NCBI GenBank assembly: GCA_023424095.1
Contig: JAFAEG010000049.1
Location: forward strand, 1-11,128
From: Pseudomonadota bacterium
Lineage (GTDB): Bacteria; Pseudomonadota; Alphaproteobacteria; Sphingomonadales; Sphingomonadaceae
DNA length: 11,128 nt
Reading direction: 5' to 3'
Below the pieces are notes generated by a model that did not search any database, was not told the DNA's origin, and saw only the letters and a list, made by a program, of their open reading frames with translations. The position numbers and the translations under genes were made by a program. Positions 5,365 to 11,128 of the stretch are shown here, in pieces (within the stretch, counting starts at the first letter, position 1; each line of letters starts with the position of its first letter).

Positions 5365-7430
5365 TCGAGCTGATCGCCTTGTGGAGCCATTTGCTCGCGG
5401 CGTGCCTCTATGGCGCGCTCGCGCTCTGGCAATTGCGGCATTGGAGCGCCGAGCCATTGAGCCGGCCGCTGGTGACGGCCTTCGCCGTGATGTCGGTCTG
5501 GTCGATCTTCAGCGCCTTGCTGAACCCGTTTCACTTCCTGACCCTGCTGGCCGATTGCGCCCGCAACCTCGCCTTCCTGGCCTTCATGTACGGGCTGATG
5601 GGCCGCGGCGAGCCCGAGGCACGGCAAGGGCCGGTGAAGGCCCTGTACGGCGTCGTCGCCGCGGTGGTGGCGCTGCAGATCGTCATTGCCGGGCTGCTGC
5701 CGCGCTTCGCGGATCAGACCGCCGTGCTGATCGCCCTGGTGTCGACGAGCCAGCTGATCGGTATCGTGGTTGCGGCCGGCGCCCTCGTGCTCGTCCACAA
5801 TCTCTACGGCCAGGCTGCACCGGAATCGCGCCGCCCCCTGCTGCTGCCGATGGCGGCGCTGGCCGGGATGTGGGCCTATGATTTGCACCTCTACACCGCC
5901 GCCGCTTTGTCGCGCGACGTGCCGGAAACGCTCTACGCCCTGCGCGGCGTGGCGCTGGCCCTGCTGGTCGTGCCGTTCGCGCTGGCGATGCGCGGGAGCG
6001 CGCCGGGCAAGGTGCAGATTTCCCGCGCCGCGACCTTCCAGTCGCTCTCGGTGCTCGCCATCCTGGCCTATCTGATCGTGATGGTCTCGACGAGCCGCGC
6101 GGTGGAGATTGCCGGCGGCAACTGGCTCGACATCGCCCAGATCGCCTTGCTCGTCGCGATGAGCGGCGCGGCCCTCGTGCTGCTCCCGTCGGCCAAGGCG
6201 CGGCGCTGGGTCGCCGTGATGGTGCAGAAGCATCTGTTCCAGCACCGCTATGATTATCGCCAGGAATGGCTGCGCTTCACCGCCACGATCGGCGGCGGCG
6301 GGACTCCCATCGAGCAGCGCGTCGCCAAGGCGATTGCGGAACTGGGCGGTGCGCCCGCTGGGCTGCTGCTGGTCCGCGACGCGGGCGACAGCCTGCTGCC
6401 CTCCGGGGAGTGGAACTGGCCGGACTCGCCGGAGAAAAGCGATCCCTGCCCCGCCCTGATCGCCCTGCTGGAGGCGCGCGGCGACATCGTCGATTTCTCC
6501 GGCGATCAGGCTTCGGTCGCGGGCGGGCGCGCCGCCCCCTTCCCCACCGCTCTGGCCGGCCTGCCCAGGGCCTGGGCGGGCATTCCCCTGGTCCATGACG
6601 GACGGCTGCAGGGCCTGGTGATCATCGCCAACCCGCCGCTGAAGCGGGCGCTGGACTGGGAGGATTTCGACCTGTTCCGCACTGCCGGCCGGCAGGCGGC
6701 GAGCTATATCGCCGAAGCGCGCAGCCAGGCGGCGTTGGCCGAGGCACGGCGCTTCGACGAGTTCAACCGCCGTTTCGCCTTCATCCTGCACGACATCAAG
6801 AATCTGGTCAGCCAATTGAGCCTGGTCGCGCGCAATGCCGAGCGCCATGCGGACAATCCGGAATTCCGCGCCGACATGGTCGCCACCCTGCAAAGCTCGG
6901 TGAAGAAGATGAACGATCTGCTCGCCCGCCTCGCGCCAGGCGCGCGCGGGATCGGCGTGGTCGAGGCGCGGCCGGTCGCGCTTCAGCCCCTGCTGGCGCG
7001 CCAGATCGAGGCAAAGCGCCGCACCCATCCGGTCGAACTCGCCGGCGACGCGCGGCTTGCCGCCCTGATCGACGCGGGCGCTTTCGAACAGGCCTTCGCG
7101 CACCTGCTGCAAAATGCCATCGACGCCAGCGCGCCGAAGGCGCCGGTCGCGGTCAGCTTCCACGCGCGCGGCCGCGAAATCTGCGTGCAGATTGCCGATC
7201 GCGGCCACGGCATGAGCGCCGATTTCATCACCGGCCAACTGTTCCAGCCCTTCGTCTCCACCAAGGATGGCGGCTTCGGCATCGGCGCGCACGAAGCCCG
7301 CAGCCTGATCGAGGCGATGAACGGGCGGATCGAGGTCATCAGCCGGCCGGGCGTCGGCACCACCTTCACCCTCCGGCTCGCCGCGGCGGAGCCGGTTTCC
7401 CTCTCCAAGCCTGATCGGATCAGCGCATGA
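5361..7430 (+). CDS. prsK: PEP-CTERM system membrane histidine kinase PrsK
   Basis: A 689-residue sensor kinase when begun at the GTG at 5361, whose GTGA overlaps the stop of the transferase gene. Longer upstream versions would run deep inside that gene. The first roughly 280 residues are strongly hydrophobic, with about eight or nine membrane helices. A conserved-looking linker, HLFQHRYDYRQEW (291-303), leads into a GAF-like domain (about 315-455). The kinase core has the phospho-acceptor His477 in ILHDIKNLVSQ, the N-box Asn585 in LLQNAIDAS, the G1 box DRGHGM (613-618), the FQPFVSTKDGG F-box region, the G2 box GGFGIG (637-642), and a final GVGTTFTLRL. All catalytic boxes are intact. The design (multi-helix membrane part, GAF, HDxKN histidine) fits PrsK (TIGR02916), which phosphorylates PrsR encoded just downstream. 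The signal sensed is unknown; the membrane part suggests an envelope or redox cue, which is inference. Confidence 0.93.
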   Translation: MIELIALWSHLLAACLYGALALWQLRHWSAEPLSRPLVTAFAVMSVWSIFSALLNPFHFLTLLADCARNLAFLAFMYGLMGRGEPEARQGPVKALYGVVAAVVALQIVIAGLLPRFADQTAVLIALVSTSQLIGIVVAAGALVLVHNLYGQAAPESRRPLLLPMAALAGMWAYDLHLYTAAALSRDVPETLYALRGVALALLVVPFALAMRGSAPGKVQISRAATFQSLSVLAILAYLIVMVSTSRAVEIAGGNWLDIAQIALLVAMSGAALVLLPSAKARRWVAVMVQKHLFQHRYDYRQEWLRFTATIGGGGTPIEQRVAKAIAELGGAPAGLLLVRDAGDSLLPSGEWNWPDSPEKSDPCPALIALLEARGDIVDFSGDQASVAGGRAAPFPTALAGLPRAWAGIPLVHDGRLQGLVIIANPPLKRALDWEDFDLFRTAGRQAASYIAEARSQAALAEARRFDEFNRRFAFILHDIKNLVSQLSLVARNAERHADNPEFRADMVATLQSSVKKMNDLLARLAPGARGIGVVEARPVALQPLLARQIEAKRRTHPVELAGDARLAALIDAGAFEQAFAHLLQNAIDASAPKAPVAVSFHARGREICVQIADRGHGMSADFITGQLFQPFVSTKDGGFGIGAHEARSLIEAMNGRIEVISRPGVGTTFTLRLAAAEPVSLSKPDRISA

Positions 7431-8794
7431 ATGCCCCCTTCAAGCCCCGTTTGCTGATCGTCGAGGACGATGAAGGCCTGCAGCGCCAGCTGAAATGGGC
7501 CTATGACGATTATGAGGTGCTGGTCGCCTCCGATCGCCATGCCGCGGTCGATCTGATCCGCTCGGCCGAGCCGGCGGTGGTGACCCTGGACCTCGGCCTG
7601 CCGCCCGATCCGGATGGCGTGACCGAGGGGTTCGCGACCCTGGATTCCATCCTGGCGCTGAAGCCGCAGACCAAGGTGATCGTCGCCACCGGCCACGGCG
7701 CGCACGAAAGCGCGCTGCGCGCGGTCGCGTCCGGCGCCTATGATTATTACCAGAAGCCGGTCGATATCGATCAACTGGGCCTGATCGTCCGCCGCGCCTT
7801 CCAGCTGCACGAACTGGAAGAAGAGAATCGCCGGCTTGGCGACGAGGTCGGCGAGGCCGGCACGATGCTTGGCGACATGGTCACCGGCGCGCCGGAAATG
7901 GCGAAGGTCGCGCGCACGATCGAGCGGGTGGCGAACACCAATGTCTCGGTGCTGCTGCTCGGCGCATCCGGCACCGGCAAGGAACTGATCGCCCGCGGCC
8001 TGCACCAGGCGAGCAACCGCCGGGCCGGGCCGTTCGTCGCGATCAATTGCGCGGCGATCCCGGAGAATCTGCTCGAAGCCGAATTGTTCGGTTACGAGAA
8101 AGGCGCCTTCACCGGCGCGATCCGAACGGTCGAGGGGAAGATCGAGCTGGCCGCGGGGGGCACGCTCTTCCTCGACGAAATCGGGGATGTGCCCTTGCCG
8201 CTGCAGGTAAAATTGCTGCGCTTCATCCAGGAGCGCGTGATCGAGCGGATCGGCGGCCGCAAGGCGATCGCGGTCGACACCCGCATCTGCAGCGCCACCC
8301 ACCAGAATCTGGAAGAGATGATCCACGCCGGAAGCTTCCGCGAGGACCTCTTCTATCGGCTCGCCGAAGTCGTGGTGAAGATCCCGGCGCTGGCCGAGCG
8401 GCATGGCGACGCGGTCTTGCTGGCCAAGCATTTCCTCAGCCGGTTCGCGCGCGAGATGAACCCGCAGGTGAAGGGCTTCAGCCCCGGCGCGCTGGCGGCC
8501 GTGAACGCCTGGCCCTGGCCCGGCAACGTCCGCGAGCTGGAAAACCGCATCAAGCGCGCGGTGATCATGGCCGACGGCAAGCTGGTGACGACCGAGGATC
8601 TCGACCTGCCGGAACGCGAGGGCGCGGAGCCGATGGCGGTGAATCTGAAGTCCGCGCGCGAAGCGGCCGACCGCAAGGCGATCCGCCGGGCATTGGCGGA
8701 GACCGAGAACAACATTTCCGGCGCGGCCAAATTGCTCGGGATCAGCCGGCCGACTTTGTACGATCTGATGAAGCAATACCGGTTGCAGCCGTGA
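7427..8794 (+). CDS. prsR: PEP-CTERM-box sigma-54-dependent response regulator PrsR
   Basis: A 455-residue NtrC-type transcription activator with three domains. The receiver (about 8-125) has the acidic pair E13-D14-D15, phospho-acceptor Asp55 in VTLDLGLPP, Thr88 in VATGH and Lys110 in YYQKP. The AAA+ sigma-54 interaction domain (about 150-385) has Walker A GASGTGKE (179-186), the sigma-54-contacting GAFTGA loop (226-231), Walker B TLFLDE (246-251) and WPWPGNVRELEN (362-373). A Fis-type helix-turn-helix (about 426-450) has NNISGAAKLLGISRPTLY. All motifs needed for ATP-driven opening of sigma-54 polymerase are present. It matches TIGR02915, the regulator found with exosortase/PEP-CTERM systems, and is the partner of PrsK, whose stop it overlaps (ATGA at 7427-7430). 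Likely targets are PEP-CTERM protein and exopolysaccharide genes, possibly including this operon. Confidence 0.95.
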   Translation: MNAPFKPRLLIVEDDEGLQRQLKWAYDDYEVLVASDRHAAVDLIRSAEPAVVTLDLGLPPDPDGVTEGFATLDSILALKPQTKVIVATGHGAHESALRAVASGAYDYYQKPVDIDQLGLIVRRAFQLHELEEENRRLGDEVGEAGTMLGDMVTGAPEMAKVARTIERVANTNVSVLLLGASGTGKELIARGLHQASNRRAGPFVAINCAAIPENLLEAELFGYEKGAFTGAIRTVEGKIELAAGGTLFLDEIGDVPLPLQVKLLRFIQERVIERIGGRKAIAVDTRICSATHQNLEEMIHAGSFREDLFYRLAEVVVKIPALAERHGDAVLLAKHFLSRFAREMNPQVKGFSPGALAAVNAWPWPGNVRELENRIKRAVIMADGKLVTTEDLDLPEREGAEPMAVNLKSAREAADRKAIRRALAETENNISGAAKLLGISRPTLYDLMKQYRLQP

Positions 8795-10746
8795 GCGCTT
8801 CGACCCCCAAAACCGTCCTGGCTGAGCTTGTCGAAGCCCTGTCCTTCTTTGCTCGGAGCAAGAAGGAAGGGCAGGCCTTCGACAAGCTCAGGCAAGGCGG
8901 GCGTGGGTTGATCTTGGGGTTTCTGTGCCTCCTCCTCCCCGCCTGCTCGAGCCTGTTCGCCAAGTCGCCGGACCAGCAATATGAAGCCGGCGTCGAGGCG
9001 TGGCGCGAGGGCCGGGTGCGCGAGGCGCGGATCGCGCTGATGAACGTGCTGCAGGCCGAGCCGGACCACAAGGATGCGCGGCTGCTGCAGGCGCGGCTGC
9101 AGCTTGAGGCCGGCGACGGCATCGCGGCCGAGGCGGAGCTGGCGCGGGCGCGTCAGGCGGGGGCGACGGGTGCCGAGACGCGGCACCTGATGGGCCATGC
9201 CCGGCTGCTTCAGGACGATGTGGACGGGGCGCTGCAACAGGCCGAGGCGGCCGCGCCGGAGCATGAATCCTATGCGGCGCGGGTGATCGCACTCGCCCAG
9301 CTCCGGCGTGGCGATCAAGTGCTGGCGGTGCGCGCCTTCGACCGCGCCGTCGCCGCCGATCCGTCGAACAGCTACGCTTGGCTCGACATCGCCCGCTTCC
9401 GCCGCTCGATCGGCGATATCGGCCCGGCCCTGTTCGCCACCGACAAGGCGGTCGAGGCCAATCCCAATCATGCCATGGCCCTGGTCTTCCGCGGCGAACT
9501 GACCCGCCAGCAATATGGCCTGGCCGCCGCGATTCCCTGGTTCGACCGGGCGCTGGAGGTGGACAGCGGCAACGTCACCGCCTTGCTCGAACGCGCGGCG
9601 ACCTATGGCGACATGGGGCGCATGAGCGCGATGCTCGCCGATTGCCGCGCGGCCTCCGCGCTCGATCCGGGTCACCCTTTGCCGTACCTGATGCAGGCGA
9701 CCCTGGCGGCGCGCGGCCGCGATTTCGACCTCGCCCGAAGCCTGCTGGCCCGCACGCGCGGCGCGTATGACGACATGCCTTCCGGCATCCTGCTGGCGTC
9801 TGCCATTTCGTTCGAATCGCAGGATTATGAGGATGCGGCGCGGCGGCTGGCGCAGTTGGTCGCGATGCAGCCGGGCAACATCAAGGCGCGCCGCCTACTC
9901 GCCGCCTCGCGGCTGAAGCTGGGCGACGCCAATGGCGCGCTGGAGGCGGTGCGCTACGTCGCCGACCGTCCCGATGCCGACAGCTACACGCTGACCATCG
10001 TCGCCGACGCCTTCGAGCGGCTGGGCAATCGTGAGATGGCGGACCGCGCCCGCGCCCGCGCCGCCGCGCCCGAAAGCGCTGCCGGTGCCGCCTTCCTCTG
10101 GTCGAACGCGACCGATCCCGAGATCCGCGCGGTCGGCGAGCTGCTGGTCGCCCGAAACATCACCGGCGCACTCGAACGGGCGCGCGCCTTGCAGTCGGCG
10201 AAGCCCGGCGCGGCCAACGTCCACCTGCTGGTCGGCGACGTGCGGACGGCGGCGGGCGACCATCGCGGTGCGGCGGAGGAATATCGCAAGGCCGCCAACC
10301 TCGCCTTCACCGAAGCGAGCGCGATCCGGCTGATCGGCGCGCTGATCCGCGCCGGCGATCCGGCCGCCGCCGACGGCGTGCTGCAATTGTTCGCGGCGCA
10401 GAATCCGCGCAATCTGCGGGCGCAGTCGATGCTCGCGGCGCGGGCGCTGGCGGCAGGGCAATGGAATGAGGCGACGGCGCGCTACGAGCGGCTGCGCGCG
10501 CGGATCGGCAATGGCGACGCGGCGATCCTGAACAATCTCGCCTGGGCCTACAGCCAGTCAGGCGATCCGGAGCGGGCGGAAGGCTATGCCTGGCGGGCGT
10601 GGCAGCTCGCGCCCGGCAATGGCGCGACGGCGACCACCCTGGGCTGGACCCTGCTGCGCGGCGGCCGCACCGCCGAAGGGATGGCGCTGATGCTCGAAGC
10701 CCGGCGCGGGCGCGCAAGCGGTCTGGCACCGACCGCGCCCAATTAG
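8791..10746 (+). CDS. prsT: PEP-CTERM system TPR-repeat lipoprotein PrsT
   Basis: A 651-residue protein if begun at the GTG at 8791, which overlaps the prsR stop (GTGA) exactly like the operon's first junction. A TTG at 8908 is the alternative (612 residues). Residues 40-52, LILGFLCLLLPAC, form a lipoprotein signal with lipobox LPAC (Cys52), so it is probably anchored in an outer or inner membrane leaflet facing the periplasm. From about residue 60 to the end it is made of tandem TPR helix pairs, for example YEAGVEAWREGRVREA, AWLDIARFRRSIGDIGPAL and the C-terminal NNLAWAYSQSGDPERAE. This matches the PEP-CTERM TPR lipoprotein family (TIGR02917), although it looks shorter than the roughly 900-residue form I recall for that model. 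It likely scaffolds export of polysaccharide or sorted protein. Oddity: residues 11-34 are encoded by a palindromic repeat, pushing the signal peptide away from the N-terminus. Its stop overlaps that of the convergent ABC-F gene. Confidence 0.85.
   Translation: MSASTPKTVLAELVEALSFFARSKKEGQAFDKLRQGGRGLILGFLCLLLPACSSLFAKSPDQQYEAGVEAWREGRVREARIALMNVLQAEPDHKDARLLQARLQLEAGDGIAAEAELARARQAGATGAETRHLMGHARLLQDDVDGALQQAEAAAPEHESYAARVIALAQLRRGDQVLAVRAFDRAVAADPSNSYAWLDIARFRRSIGDIGPALFATDKAVEANPNHAMALVFRGELTRQQYGLAAAIPWFDRALEVDSGNVTALLERAATYGDMGRMSAMLADCRAASALDPGHPLPYLMQATLAARGRDFDLARSLLARTRGAYDDMPSGILLASAISFESQDYEDAARRLAQLVAMQPGNIKARRLLAASRLKLGDANGALEAVRYVADRPDADSYTLTIVADAFERLGNREMADRARARAAAPESAAGAAFLWSNATDPEIRAVGELLVARNITGALERARALQSAKPGAANVHLLVGDVRTAAGDHRGAAEEYRKAANLAFTEASAIRLIGALIRAGDPAAADGVLQLFAAQNPRNLRAQSMLAARALAAGQWNEATARYERLRARIGNGDAAILNNLAWAYSQSGDPERAEGYAWRAWQLAPGNGATATTLGWTLLRGGRTAEGMALMLEARRGRASGLAPTAPN
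8822..8891. repeat. palindromic repeat (CTGAGCTTGTCGAAG arms) in the 5' end of prsT
   Basis: CTGAGCTTGTCGAAG (8822-8836) and CTTCGACAAGCTCAG (8877-8891) are perfect 15-base inverted arms. The interior continues the pairing imperfectly (CCCTGTCCTTC against GAAGGGCAGGC) down to GCTC-g-GAGC at 8851-8859. The 70-base unit can fold into one long hairpin. Elements with these arms are dispersed in many sphingomonad and some other proteobacterial genomes, usually between genes (recall, not searched). Here the unit has no stop in the prsT frame and would encode residues 11-34. If translation starts at TTG 8908 instead, it lies in the prsR-prsT spacer of the mRNA. Confidence 0.85.
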
Positions 10747-11128
10747 GACGCCAGCGCCTCGGCCTGCTCCGCCAGTTCCAGCCAGCGCTCCTCGGCCGCG
10801 TCTTTATCGGCGCGGGCCGTTTCGATCGCCTTCATCAGCCGATCGAATTGCGCCGGGTCGCGGGCGTAGAGGTCCGGATCGGCCAGAGCCGCCTCATGCT
10901 GGGCGATCTGCGCTTCCAGTTCGCCGACGCGGGCGGGGAGCAGATCGTAATCGCGCTGGTCCTTGTAGCTGAGCTTCTTCGGCGGCTGCCGGACCGGCGC
11001 TACGGCTGTCGCGGCCTTCGCCGGAGCACGGGGCGCGATGCGCTGCACCCGTTTCTTCTCCCAATCCTCATAGCCGCCGGCGACGATGTCGATCGTGCCG
11101 GAGCCGTCGAGGCCGAGCGTGACCGTCA
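10743..11128 (-). CDS. ABC-F family ATPase, C-terminal part (runs off the right edge)
   Basis: The final 127 residues of an ABC-F protein; the two ATPase cassettes lie outside the window. The first residues in view, TVTLGLDGSGTIDIVAGGY, then EDWEKKR, are the strand and linker that follow the second nucleotide-binding domain in Uup-like ABC-F proteins. A basic, Pro/Ala-rich hinge follows (RAPAKAATAVAPVRQPPKKLSYKDQRDYD), then a charged, Leu/Ala-rich coiled coil (LPARVGELEAQIAQHEAALA through ERWLELAEQAEAL) typical of the ABC-F C-terminal domain, which binds nucleic acid. ABC-F proteins act on ribosomes in the cytosol; Uup also affects DNA transactions. The start codon is not visible, and the GTG at 11046-11048 is internal. 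The stop TAA (10745-10743) overlaps the prsT stop, leaving no room for a terminator between them. Confidence 0.85.
   Translation of the reverse strand, partial: TVTLGLDGSGTIDIVAGGYEDWEKKRVQRIAPRAPAKAATAVAPVRQPPKKLSYKDQRDYDLLPARVGELEAQIAQHEAALADPDLYARDPAQFDRLMKAIETARADKDAAEERWLELAEQAEALAS

Noticed and set aside
5283..7292. Long open frame on the minus strand (669 codons) across prsK
   Set aside because: It mirrors prsK codon by codon in high-GC DNA. The translation is low-complexity, rich in Arg, Gln, His and Gly, has no motifs, and no ribosome site supports it.
6983..8776. Long open frame on the minus strand (597 codons) across prsR
   Set aside because: A shadow of prsR caused by third-position GC bias; no domain or signal can be seen, while prsR on the other strand has every expected motif.
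8047..8790. Upstream extension of the prsT frame into prsR
   Set aside because: The frame is open for 248 more codons, but that part is prsR read in another frame. The signal peptide and the GTGA overlap place the start at 8791 or later.
8353..9675. Minus-strand open frame (440 codons) across the prsR-prsT junction
   Set aside because: It crosses two well-supported genes and the repeat and shows no recognisable domain. Its LPELVEG-like stretch is just the palindromic repeat read backwards.
1..11128. tRNA, rRNA, CRISPR array, transposase or phage genes
   Set aside because: Looked for and not seen. Nearly all of the sequence is accounted for by the listed genes and short intergenic elements.

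Overview
This is high-GC DNA with dense, tightly packed genes. It looks like an alphaproteobacterium of the sphingomonad group. The evidence is a PrsK/PrsR/PrsT-type PEP-CTERM gene set, a DUF4893 protein, a small secreted PPC-like protein of a type common in sphingomonads, and extragenic palindromes of sphingomonad style (CTGAGCTTGTCGAAG arms; CCCCGGCcttcGCCGGGG hairpin). The group assignment is inference from gene content and recall; no database search was run.

Left part (1-2866): a minus-strand gene for a small secreted protein (46-525) is divergent from a plus-strand pair. That pair is a secreted DUF4893 protein (758-1384) followed 21 bases later by an exported M20D-type amidohydrolase (1406-2752). 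Between the amidohydrolase and the converging aldo/keto reductase (2867-3814, minus) lies an imperfect inverted-repeat element that fills the gap.

Central and right part (3868-10746): a four-gene plus-strand operon encodes an XrtA/PEP-CTERM-associated polyprenyl glycosylphosphotransferase, the membrane histidine kinase PrsK, the sigma-54-dependent response regulator PrsR and the TPR lipoprotein PrsT. The three junctions are 4-base stop/start overlaps (GTGA, ATGA, GTGA), so translation is probably coupled. In this family of loci the transferase starts an exopolysaccharide on the lipid carrier. PrsK and PrsR control transcription of exopolysaccharide and PEP-CTERM protein genes, and PrsT is an associated envelope protein. 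Upstream of the operon sits a symmetric 44-base nested palindrome that overlaps a possible -24/-12 element. No exosortase and no PEP-CTERM substrate lie in the window, so the rest of the system must be elsewhere.

Right edge (10743-11128): the C-terminal end of an ABC-F ATPase gene runs in from outside on the minus strand. Its stop codon overlaps the stop codon of prsT.

The most notable observations are a palindromic repeat lodged in the 5' end of prsT and apparently translated, and the 44-base palindrome in front of the operon. I see no wholly new system. The core is a recognised but poorly characterised PEP-CTERM regulatory module.
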